DNA of 64,000 bases from Microbispora bryophytorum (GCF_006874465.1 NZ_VIRL01000003.1:248001-312000); one strand, 5' to 3'. Shown: positions 8,806 to 22,245, counted from the stretch's first letter. Numbers and translations: made by a program. The notes: generated by a model from the sequence alone, not told the origin.

Positions 8806-9764
8806 GGGCCATTGCTGTGACGTCCCTGCTGGCGGGGGCCCTGCTCGCGGTGTGCGCGCCGCCCGCCGCCGCCGACCCGGACGTCGGGGCGCACGGAGAG
8901 GCGTTCCAGAAGGGCAACACGGCCGGCGTCAAGCTGACCAACTCCAAGATCGGCCTGTCCGGCAACGGGCTCGGCGGCAAGAGCGACGGCTACCGGATGC
9001 CCCGCCCCTGCTGGTATGAGCCGAACAGTTCGGCCGACGACATGCGCGGCCTCCAGGCGCAGCAGAAGAAGCAGGCGGTGGAGGCGGGGCTGGACTACGA
9101 CGTCGATCTCGACAGGTTCGGCGAAAAGATCGGTGACAAGGGCCAGTGGTGGGGCGCCGCCTACGACGCCGGCAACCCGGACGGAGCCTCGTGCGCCGCC
9201 GGACTCGAGCCGCTCATCTGGGTGCCCGAAGGGACGGCCCCCGCCGGAGGCATCACGCTGGAGCAGCTCATGCAGATCGCGCGGGCCGCGCTGACCGTGC
9301 CGGAGCCGAAGATCAAACTGAGCCCGGACGCCAAGAGCTACGTCAACCTGGGGACCTGGGTGTGGCTGGACGGAGCCGAGGCCGCCCCCCGGTCCGTCAC
9401 CGCCACGCTGCCCGGGGTCATGACCGCCACCGTCACGGCGACGCCGGACCACCTCGAGATCGACCCCGGCACCAAGGAGGACGACCGCGCCCAGGTGTTC
9501 AAGGACTGCGGCACCACCGGCAAGCCGTACGTCAAGGGCGCCGACAAGGACGGGAAGGGCGAACCGGAGTGCGGCGTCATCTACCGGCACTCCTCCGTCG
9601 ACCTGCCGGGCAAGGTCTACACGCTCACCGTCACGAGCGTCTGGACCGTCGTCGGCAACGGCAACCAGGGCGGCGAGGCCGTCCCGTTCGCGTACGACCC
9701 GATCCAGGTCGCCGCGACCAGGGACGTGCCCGTCGGCGAGGTCCAGAGCATCGTCAAGGAATGA
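8802..9764 (+). CDS. Secreted protein of the tad locus, function unknown
   Basis: A 320-residue protein with a Sec signal peptide (MRAIAVTSLLAGALLAVCAPPAAA, cut after AAA). The mature part carries cysteines in PRPCWYEPN, GASCAAG, FKDCGTT and PECGVI, enough for two disulfides, and a beta-rich C-terminal half (VTATLPGVMTATVTATPDHLEI; YTLTVTSVWTVVGNG) that looks immunoglobulin-like. The ATG at 8802 overlaps the lipoprotein stop, so it is the last gene of the visible tad operon. Similar secreted proteins are common at the end of actinobacterial tad loci; the exact function is unknown. Confidence 0.72.
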   Translation: MRAIAVTSLLAGALLAVCAPPAAADPDVGAHGEAFQKGNTAGVKLTNSKIGLSGNGLGGKSDGYRMPRPCWYEPNSSADDMRGLQAQQKKQAVEAGLDYDVDLDRFGEKIGDKGQWWGAAYDAGNPDGASCAAGLEPLIWVPEGTAPAGGITLEQLMQIARAALTVPEPKIKLSPDAKSYVNLGTWVWLDGAEAAPRSVTATLPGVMTATVTATPDHLEIDPGTKEDDRAQVFKDCGTTGKPYVKGADKDGKGEPECGVIYRHSSVDLPGKVYTLTVTSVWTVVGNGNQGGEAVPFAYDPIQVAATRDVPVGEVQSIVKE

Positions 9765-9818
9765 GGTCCAGCGAGCCGCGCCGTCGTCCAGGAGGACCCG
9801 ATGCCGCGCTCCGGCAGG

Positions 9819-10313
9819 TCAGGCGCGGGACTCGTGGGCGACCAGCCACTCCTTGACCGGCGTGCCGTAGTAGTAACTGCCGTAACCGCCGGTCGAGGGC
9901 ACCACGCGGTGGCACGGCACGAACGGCGCGATCAGGTTCTGCGCGCAGGCCGACCCCGCGGCCCGCGCGGCCGTCCTGGGCAGCCCCGCCTTCTCCGCGA
10001 GCTGTGCGTACGACACGGTGGTCCCGGCGGGCACCGCGCGCAGCGCCTCGTACAGGCGCTGCCTGGTGGGGGTGCCGGGCTGCTCGACGGGGATCCGGTC
10101 GAGCGCGCCGACCTTCCCGCCGAGATACTCCCGCACGGCCTCGGCCGCGTCGCCGAGATCGCCCTCCCGCAGGGAAAGCGCCTGCAAGGACGGCGCGAGC
10201 CGGGTGAACATCTCGCGGGGGTCGGCGGTGAAACCGGCCGCGACGAGCACGCCGTCGCGGGCGAGCAGCGCGAGGGGTCCCACCGGGGTGGGCACGGTCT
10301 GCGTGATGATCAT
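9819..10313 (-). CDS. ogt: Methylated-DNA--protein-cysteine methyltransferase
   Basis: This 164-residue suicide enzyme removes O6-alkyl groups from guanine by transfer to its own cysteine. The active-site motif PCHRVVPSTGGYG is intact, preceded by the helix-turn-helix-like region AVPAGTTVSYAQLAEKAGLPRTAARAAGSA. The N-terminal ribonuclease-like domain is short. The start ATG (10313) overlaps the stop of the upstream Ada-AlkA gene, which forms a two-gene alkylation-repair operon read on the minus strand. A longer reading frame upstream of 10313 exists but has no homologous content. Confidence 0.93.
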   Translation of the reverse strand: MIITQTVPTPVGPLALLARDGVLVAAGFTADPREMFTRLAPSLQALSLREGDLGDAAEAVREYLGGKVGALDRIPVEQPGTPTRQRLYEALRAVPAGTTVSYAQLAEKAGLPRTAARAAGSACAQNLIAPFVPCHRVVPSTGGYGSYYYGTPVKEWLVAHESRA

Positions 10314-11851
10314 CTGTTGCGTCCTCGTGGTGTGGTGTCTGGATTGTCGGAGGCGTGGCTCCACAGGTGGAGCGCGGCGTACGCGCGCCAGGGCCGCCAT
10401 CGCTCGGCCTCGTCCGCGGCGATGCCGAGCCGTTCCATCGTCCTGCGCAGCACGAGGTCGCCCTCAGGCCACGCGTCCGGGTCGCGCAGCGCGCGCAGCG
10501 CGATGTAGCCGGCCGTCCACGGGCCGATCCCGGGGATCTCCAGCAGCCCGGCGGTGGTGTCGGCGGGGTCGCCCGCGCCGTCGAGGTCGATCGCGCCGGA
10601 GGCCACCGCCTCGGCCAGCGCCCTGATCGTGGCGACCCTGCGGGTGGTGAGCCCGAGGCCGTCCAGGTCGGCCGCGGCCAGCCGGTCGGCCGTGGGGAAC
10701 AGCAGCGGCACGTGTCCGGTCACGGCCGCGCCGGGGTTCCCGCCCTCGTCGGTGGGATGGTCGGCAGGGCGGTCGGCGACGGCGGGGACGCCGGCGCGGG
10801 CGGCGATACGGCCCAGCAGGGTGCGGGCCCCGGCCACCGAGATCTGCTGCCCGACGACCGCCCGGACCGCCAGCTCGAACCCGTCGTAGGCTCCCGGCAC
10901 CCGCAGCCCGGGACGGGCCGCGACCAGCGGCGCGAGCGACGTCGCACCGAGGATCTCCCGCACCGCCCCGGGGTCGGCGTCGAGGTCGAGCAGGCGGCGG
11001 CAGCGGGCCACCAGCCGGGAGAGCAGGTGCGTCTCGGTGGTCCGCACCGTGAGCCGGACGTGACCGGCGGCGGGCCGCAGCGTGATCGAGCCGCCCGGCA
11101 CGGCCCGCGTGTAGGCCGTCACGTCGTCCCCCGACCGGCAGACCGCCTCCACCGATGGGATCGCCCGGGCGGCGAGGAAGCGCAGCACCGGCTGCGCGTC
11201 GTACGGGTCCCGGTGGCCGAGCCGCAGGGTCAGCCCGGTCGTGAGGGCGACCGGACCCCCCTTCTCGTGCATGGGCCCGTTGGTCCTGCGCAGCTCTCCC
11301 GGCGCGAAGCCGTACGACTCCTTCAGGGCCGCGTTGAACTGGCGTACGCTGCCGAACCCGGCGGCGAACGCGACATCGGTGATCGGCAGGGTGGTCTCGG
11401 TGAGCAGTTGCTTGGCGAGCAGCAGCCGCCGGGTGCGGGCGACGGCGAGCGGCCCGGTGCCGAGTTCGGCGGCGAACAGGCGGTGCAGGTGCCGCTCGGT
11501 CACATGCAGGCGGCGGGCCAGCCCGGCGACGCCGGACTCGTCGGCCACCCCGTCGTCGATCAGCCGCAGCGCCCGTCCGACCAGGTCGGCGCGTACGTCC
11601 CAGCCGGGGTCGCCGGGGCTGAGCTCGGGACGGCAGCGACGGCAGGGCCGGAACCCGGCGGCCTCGGCCGCGGCGGCGTGCCGGTAGAAGCGGACGTTGC
11701 CTCGGGCGGGGGTGCGGGCGGGGCAGATCGGGCGGCAGTAGATGCCGGTGGTGGTGACAGCCGTGTAGAAACGCCCGTCGAAGCGGGAGTCCCGCGCGGA
11801 GACGGCGAGGTAGCACGCGTCGAAGTCGAGCTGGCGTGTGGTCACGCACAC
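10310..11851 (-). CDS. Ada-type regulator fused to AlkA 3-methyladenine DNA glycosylase
   Basis: The 513-residue protein joins an Ada zinc-binding methyl-sensor domain (about 1-85; FYTAVTTTGIYCRPICPARTP and CRRCRPE give four Cys), an AraC-type helix-turn-helix (about 90-190; VTERHLHRLFAAELG, LPITDVAFAAGFGSVRQFNAALKESYG) and an AlkA domain: AlkA N-terminal fold, then the HhH-GPD base-excision domain with EIPGIGPWTAGYIALRAL and Asp of LRDPDAWPEGD. It lacks the C-terminal methyltransferase domain of enterobacterial Ada; that activity is supplied by the overlapping ogt gene. It probably both senses methyl phosphotriesters to induce its own operon and excises alkylated bases. Start GTG 11851; GTG 11845 is an alternative. 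Confidence 0.92.
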   Translation of the reverse strand: MCVTTRQLDFDACYLAVSARDSRFDGRFYTAVTTTGIYCRPICPARTPARGNVRFYRHAAAAEAAGFRPCRRCRPELSPGDPGWDVRADLVGRALRLIDDGVADESGVAGLARRLHVTERHLHRLFAAELGTGPLAVARTRRLLLAKQLLTETTLPITDVAFAAGFGSVRQFNAALKESYGFAPGELRRTNGPMHEKGGPVALTTGLTLRLGHRDPYDAQPVLRFLAARAIPSVEAVCRSGDDVTAYTRAVPGGSITLRPAAGHVRLTVRTTETHLLSRLVARCRRLLDLDADPGAVREILGATSLAPLVAARPGLRVPGAYDGFELAVRAVVGQQISVAGARTLLGRIAARAGVPAVADRPADHPTDEGGNPGAAVTGHVPLLFPTADRLAAADLDGLGLTTRRVATIRALAEAVASGAIDLDGAGDPADTTAGLLEIPGIGPWTAGYIALRALRDPDAWPEGDLVLRRTMERLGIAADEAERWRPWRAYAALHLWSHASDNPDTTPRGRNR

Positions 11852-12013
11852 GACGTTATGCGCTGGCCACCGATGCGGGCTGGCGGAAATCGGACGCGGC
11901 CGTGCGGATGCCGCGGCGGTGCGGAGGAGCCTCGCGCGGGACCGGGCACGGAGACGACGCTGAGCCGGGAGTGCTCCCGCGCGAGCTCGGGTGCTGGACC
12001 GGAACGCCTGACG

Positions 12014-12952
12014 TCACTTGCTGGAGATGCCGACCCCGAGGTCGAACTCGCGGTAGACCCTGGCCCAGAAGCCGTCGCGCAGCCAGACGCGCGCCTCCGG
12101 GTAGGGCCGCAGGGAGTGGCCGAGCTCCTTCTCCGCCTCGATGAGCAGTTCGGTGTCGATCACCGTGGGCAGCAGCGGACCCGGCAGCAGGTCCCGGATG
12201 TTGTCGCGGCCCCTGGTCAGTATCCATTTCTGCGCCACGTGTTCACCGACCTCCTCCACGCGGGGCCGGCCCGGGCCCAGCTTGGCGACCTGGCCGATGG
12301 GCGACTTCGGCGGCATCGGCTTGACCGTACGGCCCGCGAAGACCTGGGCGGGCGACGGCGTGGGCACGACGGGCACGGGCACCGGTGCGCGCGTGAAGAA
12401 CGGACGCAGGAAGTCGGCGCTCAGGATCTCGACGGTGTCCGACTCCCAGACGAGCCGCTCGGCCTGGTTGGTCCCGAACGGCGGCTCGACCCCCCACAGG
12501 TGGATGCGCACGCCGTATGCCTGCGCGGCCTCCACGGCGGGCACCATGTCCTCGTCTCCGGCGATCAGCACGGTGTCGCTCACGGCGTGGTGACGGGCGA
12601 GGGCCTCAAGGTCGCTGCGGATCTGCGCGTCCACGCCCTTCTGCTGGCCGCGGGCGTTCAGGTTGCCCAGCCTGACCTTGACCCAGGGCAGCTGGGCGAT
12701 CACACGCTGGTCCACCGTGGGCACGCGGTCGCGGGCGGCGTCATACCAGTAGACGCGCAGCAGTTCGCCCGGGATGCGCTCGAGCGCGTGCTTCTGGAGC
12801 GCCTGGATCAGCTCGTCCGCGGAGACGCGGTACTCCTTACGCTCCTTGGCGCCTAAGAGAACTTCACCGGCGGCCGCGTAAAGGTAACCGACGTCCACGA
12901 GAACGGCATACTTTGCGGCTATGCCATGTGCGCTGAAGTCCGGGATGGCCAT
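12014..12952 (-). CDS. NYN-domain (LabA-like PIN) ribonuclease-type protein
   Basis: A 312-residue protein with an N-terminal NYN domain, a PIN-fold family of metal-dependent nucleases. The acidic clusters expected of the active site are visible: YAVLVDVGYLYAAAG near residue 15, KGVDAQIRSDLEALA near 105 and TVLIAGDEDMVPAVEAA near 127. The C-terminal part (about 210-312) holds a variable region and a region around ELGHSLRPYPEARVWLRDGFWARVYREF that may bind nucleic acid. ATG 12952 follows a perfect AGGAGG. Substrate is unknown. It stands alone, with promoter-like AT-richer sequence (TATATT around 12990) upstream. Confidence 0.85.
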   Translation of the reverse strand: MAIPDFSAHGIAAKYAVLVDVGYLYAAAGEVLLGAKERKEYRVSADELIQALQKHALERIPGELLRVYWYDAARDRVPTVDQRVIAQLPWVKVRLGNLNARGQQKGVDAQIRSDLEALARHHAVSDTVLIAGDEDMVPAVEAAQAYGVRIHLWGVEPPFGTNQAERLVWESDTVEILSADFLRPFFTRAPVPVPVVPTPSPAQVFAGRTVKPMPPKSPIGQVAKLGPGRPRVEEVGEHVAQKWILTRGRDNIRDLLPGPLLPTVIDTELLIEAEKELGHSLRPYPEARVWLRDGFWARVYREFDLGVGISSK

Positions 12953-13094
12953 GGTGTCCTCCTGGACTCGTCACTAGTTGATCGGCTGACTATATTCCCC
13001 CGCTTTCTAGATAGTCCCAACTCTTGAGCCAGTTGACACCCTGTTCCGGCGATGTAATCGGTCCGTAGTCGTCGCGGATGGCGTCGGAAGAGTG

Positions 13095-13331
13095 TCACCC
13101 GCCGGGGAACACGGCCCCGCGCCAGGCTCCCGGGCCGTGCGGAAGCCCCACACGTAGCCGATGGGCCGGATTCCTCCAGTTGCCCGGGCGCGTTCGCGGT
13201 GCCGGCGGCCGGGAATCGCCCGCCGCCGTTTGGGCCGCCGTTCGGGCCGCCAGCGCGGCGACGAGGGCGGCGGTCTCCTCGGGGGTGGCGTCCCCCCGGA
13301 CGATGCTGAGGTACGGCTCGCGGCTGGTCAT
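13095..13331 (-). CDS. Acyl-CoA carboxylase epsilon subunit
   Basis: A 78-residue protein of the small, actinobacteria-specific subunit that binds the beta subunit of acyl-CoA carboxylase and promotes holoenzyme assembly. It shows the family pattern: an N-terminal [21 protein letters not shown] helix, an Ala/Pro-rich linker, then a Trp/Arg-containing tail ([15 protein letters not shown]). Its ATG overlaps the stop of the beta subunit gene, the usual arrangement. Confidence 0.88.
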   Translation of the reverse strand: MTSREPYLSIVRGDATPEETAALVAALAARTAAQTAAGDSRPPAPRTRPGNWRNPAHRLRVGLPHGPGAWRGAVFPGG

Positions 13332-14917
13332 AGCGGAATGTTCCCGTGCTTCTTCGGGGGCAGCGTGGCCCGCTTGTTGCGGAGGGCACGCAGCGCGCGG
13401 ACGATCTGAACCCGGGTGTCCGAGGGCCGGATGACCGCGTCCACGTAGCCGCGCTCGGCCGCGAGATACGGATTTGCCAGCGTGTCCTCATATTCCCTGA
13501 TGAAACGGGCCCGCGCCGCCTCCGGATCGTCGGCGGCGGCCAACTCGCGCCGATAAAGAATGTTGACCGCGCCCTGCGCTCCCATCACGGCGATCTGGGC
13601 GGTGGGCCAGGCCAGATTGACGTCCGCGCCGAGGTGTTTGGACCCCATCACGTCATATGCCCCACCGTACGCTTTACGGGTGATGACGGTGACCAGCGGC
13701 ACGGTCGCCTCGGCGTAGGCGTAGAGCAGCTTGGCGCCGCGGCGGATGATGCCGTTCCACTCCTGGCCGGTGCCCGGAAGGAAGCCCGGCACGTCGACGA
13801 AGGTCAGCACCGGGATGTTGAAGGCGTCGCAGGTGCGCACGAACCGGGCGGCCTTCTCGGAGGCGTCGATGTCGAGCGTCCCGGCGAAGCTCATCGGCTG
13901 GTTGGCGACGACGCCCACCGAACGCCCCTCGACCCGGCCGAAGCCGACGACGATGTTCGGCGCGAAGCCCGCGTGGATCTCCAGGAACTCGCCGTCGTCG
14001 AGGACGTGCTCGATGACCGTGAGCATGTCGTACGGCTGGTTGGCCGAGTCGGGGATCAGCGTGTCGAGCTCGCGGTCCTCGTCGGTCGTCTCCAGGTCCG
14101 CCTCGGCGTCGAAGGCGGGCGCGTCGTCCATGTTGTTGGACGGCAGATACGACAGCAGCGCCCTGGCGAAGTCGAGGCAGTCCTGCTCGTCGGACGCCTC
14201 GTAGTGGGCGACGCCGCTCTTCGAGTTGTGCGTGTGCGCGCCGCCCAGCTCCTCGAACGTCACCTCCTCGCCGGTCACGGTCTTGATGACGTCCGGCCCG
14301 GTGATGAACATGTGCGACTTCTCCTGCACCATCAGGACGAAGTCGGTCAGCGCGGGGGAGTACACGGCGCCGCCCGCGCACGGACCCATGACCAGCGAGA
14401 TCTGCGGGACCACGCCGGAGGCGTGCACGTTGCGCTTGAAGATCTCGGCGTACAGGCCGAGGGAGACCACGCCCTCCTGGATGCGCGCGCCGCCCGAGTC
14501 GTTGATGCCGATCACCGGGCAGCCGGTCTTCAGGGCGTGGTCCATCACCTTGACGATCTTCTCGCCGAAGACCTCGCCCAGCGAGCCGCCGAACACGGTG
14601 AAGTCCTGCGCGAACACGGCGACCGGCCGGCCGTCCACGGTGCCGTAGCCGGTCACGACCCCGTCGCCGTACGGGCGTTCGCGGTCGAGGCCGAACGCGG
14701 TCGCCCGGTGCCTGGCCAGCTCGTCGAACTCCACGAAGGAGCCCTCGTCCAGGAAGGCGGCCAGCCGCTCGCGGGCCGTCATCTTGCCCTTGGCGTGCTG
14801 TTTCTCCACCGCGCGCCGGGAACCGGCGTGGGCCGCCTCGCTCCGGCGGCGCTCCAGGTCGGCGAGCCTGCCGGCGGTGGTGTGGATGTCGATCTCGGGG
14901 GCGTGTTCGGCGCTCAT
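13328..14917 (-). CDS. pccB: Acyl-CoA (propionyl-CoA) carboxylase beta subunit
   Basis: The 529-residue carboxyltransferase transfers CO2 from carboxybiotin to acyl-CoA, giving (methyl)malonyl-CoA for fatty acid or polyketide synthesis or propionate use. Two crotonase-like halves are visible: the N-terminal half with [12 protein letters not shown] and [12 protein letters not shown] oxyanion regions, the C-terminal half with [31 protein letters not shown] and [10 protein letters not shown]. Length is normal for the family. The biotinylated alpha subunit is not in this window; birA (21400) would charge it. Epsilon follows in an ATGA overlap. Confidence 0.95.
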   Translation of the reverse strand: MSAEHAPEIDIHTTAGRLADLERRRSEAAHAGSRRAVEKQHAKGKMTARERLAAFLDEGSFVEFDELARHRATAFGLDRERPYGDGVVTGYGTVDGRPVAVFAQDFTVFGGSLGEVFGEKIVKVMDHALKTGCPVIGINDSGGARIQEGVVSLGLYAEIFKRNVHASGVVPQISLVMGPCAGGAVYSPALTDFVLMVQEKSHMFITGPDVIKTVTGEEVTFEELGGAHTHNSKSGVAHYEASDEQDCLDFARALLSYLPSNNMDDAPAFDAEADLETTDEDRELDTLIPDSANQPYDMLTVIEHVLDDGEFLEIHAGFAPNIVVGFGRVEGRSVGVVANQPMSFAGTLDIDASEKAARFVRTCDAFNIPVLTFVDVPGFLPGTGQEWNGIIRRGAKLLYAYAEATVPLVTVITRKAYGGAYDVMGSKHLGADVNLAWPTAQIAVMGAQGAVNILYRRELAAADDPEAARARFIREYEDTLANPYLAAERGYVDAVIRPSDTRVQIVRALRALRNKRATLPPKKHGNIPL

Positions 14918-15140
14918 CGCCCGCTCACCGTTCCTCGTATGCTCAGCGGCCCTCGGGCCCCGAACGCCGCGCCGGGTCGCGTCGAATCCATGGGCGACAG
15001 GTTAACCAGAACGGCGCCGCGCGGTCGCGCCGGGTCGCGCTCACCGGGATCGCATTTGCCCGGGCGGGAACCGTCCACAGGAACGCGGCCCGTGCGCCGT
15101 TCGTTCGGCTTTACGACGGCTTCATACAAATGGGGGCTCC

Positions 15141-15898
<758 letters not shown>

Positions 15899-15902
<4 letters not shown>

Positions 15903-17464
15903 CCTGGCTGTTCGTCCGGCTGAAGCTCAGCCTGGTGCGCGGGGGCCTGCGCGGCGACGCCGGCAAGCAGGCCGGTTTCGTCTTCTCGCTGGCCGCCGCC
16001 CTTCTCGCCGCCGTCGCGGGGTTCGCGCTGCTGTCCCTCATCCGGCTCGCGCCGTCCGGCGTCGCCCTCGACCTCGTGGCGGCGGCGTTCGCGATGTTCG
16101 CCGTCGGCTGGATCATCGTGCCGCTGACGGCGTTCGGGCTGGACGAGACGCTCGACCCGGCCCGGCTGGCCGTGTTCCCGCTGACCACCCGGCAGCTCGC
16201 GACCGGCATGCTGGCCGCGTCGGCCGCCGGGGCGTGGCCGATCGCCTCGCTGGCCGCGCTGTTCGGCGGCATGGTCGCGCTCGCCCACGGGCCGGGCGGA
16301 GTGCTGCTCGGGGTGCCCGCGGTGGTCCTCCAGTTCGCCTTCTGTCTCACGGCCTCCCGCCTGGTGACCACCGCGCTGTCCGGCGTGCTGCGCACCCGCC
16401 GGGGGCGGGACCTGCTCGCGGTCGCCGCCATCTTCGTGGTGCTGCTCGTCCAGCTGCCGAATCTGCTGGTCAACCGCGGCCTGTCGGGCGACCCCACGCG
16501 GGTCCTGGCGTCGGTGGGTGACGTCCTGCGCTGGACGCCGCCGGGGCTGGCCGCGCACGCGATCGCCGACGGCGGCCTCGTCGGGGCCGCCGAGCTGATC
16601 GTCGTCGCCATGTCGGTCGTCGTGCTGGGGTGGCTGTGGATCGTCGCGCTGCGGCACGCGCTGGTGCGGCCCGACGCCTCCACCCGGAGCGGCGGCTCCG
16701 TCCGGCGGCCCGGACGGGTTTCGATCGGCAGGTTCCTGCCCGACGGCATGCTCGGCGCCGTCGTCGCCAAGGAACTGAAGTACGCCGGGCGCGAGCCGCG
16801 GGGCCGGGTGAACTGGATCATCGCGCTGTTCGTCACCGTGCTCATCACGCTTTCCCTGCACGGGCAGGACGGCCGGGCCGGGCTGGGCTCGGTGCTGGGG
16901 CCCGCCTGCATGGCGGCCGTCATGATCGGGCTGCAGGCGGCCAATTCCTTCGGGATCGACGGCAGGTCGCTGTGGATGAACGCCGTGGCGTTCTCCACCC
17001 CGCGCGACATGCGTACCGACCTGGCCGGGCGGCACCTGGCCATGGCGGTCATCGGGGTGCCGATGCTGGCCCTGGTGTCGCTGTTCGCCGCCCTGGTGGC
17101 GGGCGACGCGGTCTGGGCCCTCGTCGCGGCCCCGATCGCCTGGGGCGTGCTCGGGGTCGCCATGGGCGTCGGCGCGCTCACCAGCGTGACCTCGCCGTAC
17201 ACCTATCCCGATCGCCTGAACGCCTTCAGCGGCGCCGCTCCTGGGCAGGGCGGGCAGGCGTTCGCCATCTCCTTCGCCACGACGCTCGTCACCGGCGTGC
17301 TCATGCTGCCGGTCGTGCTGCCGGTCCTGTTCGGCCTGACCTGGTGGGCCGTGCTCGCCGTGCCGTACGGCGTGGCGGCCGCCTGGGCGGGCCGCAGGAT
17401 CGCCGCCGGCGTCGGCTTCGCCCGCCTCCCCGAAATACTCGCCGCCATCTCCCGCCCCACCTGA
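15899..17464 (+). CDS. ABC transporter permease
   Basis: The 521-residue protein has about 12 predicted hydrophobic segments, beginning with FVFSLAAALLAAVAGFALLSLI and AAAFAMFAVGWIIVPLTAFGL, and a cytoplasmic loop with MLGAVVAKELKYAGREPRGRVNW near the middle. It has no nucleotide-binding domain and starts at an ATG overlapping the ATPase stop. It resembles the large ABC-2-like permeases of actinomycetes; substrate is unknown. Confidence 0.85.
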
Positions 17465-17508
17465 CGGTGCTCCGCGGTCCGGACGCCTGACCGTCTGCTA
17501 CATGTTTG

Positions 17509-17524
17509 AGTGGTCTAGTCCAAT
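17509..17524 (+). promoter_or_regulatory. DasR-like (dre) operator upstream of ppc
   Basis: AGTGGTCTAGTCCAAT matches 14 of 16 positions of the established GntR-family DasR operator, A(G/C)TGGTCTAGACCA(G/C)T. It lies about 50 bp before the chosen ppc start. Regulation by an N-acetylglucosamine-sensing regulator is inference. Confidence 0.5.
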
Positions 17525-17574
17525 TGGTGAGACCGCCCTCGGGCTCCCGAGCGCGATTCGCTAGCCTTCCAAAC

Positions 17575-20211
<2,637 letters not shown>

Positions 20212-20233
20212 CGGCCCGCTGGCTGCTCAGCGC

Positions 20234-20273
20234 GAACCGGGCGGGCGCTCGAACCCGAGCGCCCGCCCGGTTC
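20234..20273 (+). terminator. Bidirectional terminator between ppc and fdhD
   Basis: Perfect 18-bp inverted repeat (left arm 20234-20251, loop AACC, right arm 20256-20273). It lies between two convergent genes and has no long T-run, usual in this genome. Confidence 0.85.
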
Positions 20274-20296
20274 GGCCGCCGGTCCGGATCCCGGTG

Positions 20297-20334
20297 TCCC
20301 GGCATCACGGGGTCCCGGCATCACGGGGTCCCGG
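20297..20334. repeat. 16-bp tandem repeat overlapping the fdhD 3' end
   Basis: TCCCGGCATCACGGGG is present twice in direct succession and followed by a partial third unit. The stop codon of fdhD lies inside the second unit, so slippage could alter its last residues. Confidence 0.75.
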
Positions 20335-21205
20335 CCACCTGCTCGACGTCGATCCGCTCCGGGCAGGCGTAGATGTTGAAGCGCTCCTCGCGCAGGAACC
20401 CCACGAGCGTGATGCCGAACTCGCGCGCCAGGTCGACGGCGAGCGAGGAGGGCGCGGACACGGCGCACACGATCTGGATCCCGGCGCTCGCGGCCTTCTG
20501 CATGATCTCGTAGCCGACCCGGCCGCTGACCAGCAGGACGTGCCGGTCGAGGGGGGTCCGGCCGCCGAGCAGCGCCCAGCCGACGAGCTTGTCGACGGCG
20601 TTGTGCCGCCCCACGTCCTCCCGCACGGCCAGCGGTGCGCCGTCGGGGGTGAACAGCCCGGCGCCGTGCAGCCCGCCCGTCCTGCCGAAGACCCCCTGGG
20701 CCTCCCGCAGCCGGTCGGGCAGGCCGTACAGGGTCGTGGCGGGCACGGCGACCGGCGGGCGCACGGCCGGCACGGCGCAGCGGTCGCGCAACGCGTCGAG
20801 GCTCGCGGTGCCGCAGACGCCGCACGCGCTCGACGTCAGGAAGTTCCGCGCCGTGGCGAGGTCCGGCAGTCGCGGGGCGGCGAGCCGCACGGTCACCGTG
20901 TTGTAGCGCGCCTCGGGATCGAGATCCTCGTCCGTGCAGTAGCCGATTGCGGCGATGTCGCCGGGACCGGCGATCCCCTCACCGTGCAGGAACCCCGCCG
21001 CGAGCTCGAAGTCCGCGCCCGGCGTCCGCATCGTGATCGCCACCGTACGGCTCTCGCCCCCGGCCAGGAGCCGGATCTCCAGCGGTTCCTCCGTCGCGAG
21101 GTCGTCACGCCGGTCGCGCACGGCCGATCCGGAGACCGTCCGGACGCGTGATCGCGTGACGGGTCCCAACCGGGCGGTGGGCCGCGCCACGCCGTCCCAT
21201 TCCAT
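20321..21205 (-). CDS. fdhD: Formate dehydrogenase accessory sulfurtransferase FdhD
   Basis: A 294-residue protein that passes sulfur from a cysteine desulfurase to the molybdenum cofactor of formate dehydrogenase. The conserved Cys pair is seen in SSACGVCGTASLDALR (CxxC at about 130-133), with the family motifs EEPLEIRL, LHGEGI, HGAGLF and REDVGRHNAVDKLVG. I chose the ATG at 21205 because AAGGAGG lies 5 nt upstream; a GTG one codon earlier is too close. No formate dehydrogenase gene is in the window. Confidence 0.94.
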   Translation of the reverse strand: MEWDGVARPTARLGPVTRSRVRTVSGSAVRDRRDDLATEEPLEIRLLAGGESRTVAITMRTPGADFELAAGFLHGEGIAGPGDIAAIGYCTDEDLDPEARYNTVTVRLAAPRLPDLATARNFLTSSACGVCGTASLDALRDRCAVPAVRPPVAVPATTLYGLPDRLREAQGVFGRTGGLHGAGLFTPDGAPLAVREDVGRHNAVDKLVGWALLGGRTPLDRHVLLVSGRVGYEIMQKAASAGIQIVCAVSAPSSLAVDLAREFGITLVGFLREERFNIYACPERIDVEQVAGTP

Positions 21206-21399
21206 CACAACCTCCTTGGCGGCATGGCTGCCGTTCTTTCCCGTACGCAGCCTGCCACGCCGCGGGCCGGTGATCGTCCGCCGGGTGGCGCCCGGGAAGA
21301 ACGGGGAGATCAGGGCGACCGGCGCACAGGCGGGTCGCGGCGCACCGGACGCAGCAGGGGAGACAGCAGCCCGAGGAGGTCAGCCGATAGCCTGGGCGC

Positions 21400-22245
21400 G
21401 TGCCCGACTCGCCGTACGCCGATCTCGACCGGCCCCCGCTGTCCGAGACCGCGCTGACCCTGGCGCTGGTGCGTCCGGGCTCGCTGTGGTCGTCCGTACG
21501 CGTCGTCGAGCGGACCGGGTCCACCAACGCCGACCTGGCCAGGACCGTGCGCGAGAGCCCGGCGGAGGGCGCCGTGCTGGTCGCGGAGTCGCAGTTCGCC
21601 GGGCGGGGCAGGCTCGGGCGCCCGTGGACCGCGCCGCCGCGCTCGGGGCTGACGTTCTCGATGCTGCTGCGGCCGGAGGTGCCGCTCGCCCGGCAGGGCT
21701 GGCTGGCCCTGCTGGTCGGTATCGCCGCCGCCTCGGCCGTACGGCGGATCGCGGAGGTCGACGTGCGGCTCAAGTGGCCCAACGACCTCATGGTGGGGGA
21801 GCGCAAGCTCGCCGGGATCCTGGCCGAGCGGGTGGACCGCATGGTGGTCGTCGGCATGGGGCTCAACGTCTCGCTGCGGCCGGAGGAGCTGCCGGTGGAA
21901 CGGGCCACGTCCCTCGCCGTCGAGAACGCCGCCTGCACCGACCGCGACCCGCTGCTGCGCGCGATCCTGCGGGAGGTCGAGTCGCACTACCGCGATTGGA
22001 AGGCCGCCGACGGCGACGCGGACGCCTCGGGCCTGCGCGCCGCCTACCTCGCCCGGTCGTCCACCGTGGGGCAGGAGGTCAGGATCGAACTGCCCGGCGA
22101 GCGGGTGCTGACCGGCCTGGCGACCGGGGTCGACGCGTCCGGCCACCTGCTCGTACGCGCCGGCGACGGAGAGCACTCGCTCAGCGCGGGCGACGTCGTC
22201 CACGTCCGCAAGGGTCCGTCGCCGGAGACCGGCCCGCCGGCCTGA
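21400..22245 (+). CDS. birA: Biotin--[acetyl-CoA-carboxylase] ligase
   Basis: The 281-residue enzyme attaches biotin to the biotin carboxyl carrier domain of acyl-CoA carboxylases. Signatures are RTGSTNADLA, the biotin/AMP loop GRGRLGRPW, KWPNDLMVGERKLAGILAE and a C-terminal SH3-like domain (LPGERVLTGLATGVDASGHLLV). There is no N-terminal DNA-binding domain, so this is the non-repressor (class I) form. GTG start. It fits functionally with the carboxylase subunits at 13095-14917. Confidence 0.93.
   Translation: MPDSPYADLDRPPLSETALTLALVRPGSLWSSVRVVERTGSTNADLARTVRESPAEGAVLVAESQFAGRGRLGRPWTAPPRSGLTFSMLLRPEVPLARQGWLALLVGIAAASAVRRIAEVDVRLKWPNDLMVGERKLAGILAERVDRMVVVGMGLNVSLRPEELPVERATSLAVENAACTDRDPLLRAILREVESHYRDWKAADGDADASGLRAAYLARSSTVGQEVRIELPGERVLTGLATGVDASGHLLVRAGDGEHSLSAGDVVHVRKGPSPETGPPA

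Noticed and set aside
13346-15140. Long plus-strand open frame running into the ABC transporter region
   Set aside because: It is antisense to the carboxylase beta subunit; the real genes downstream begin at 15141 and 15899.
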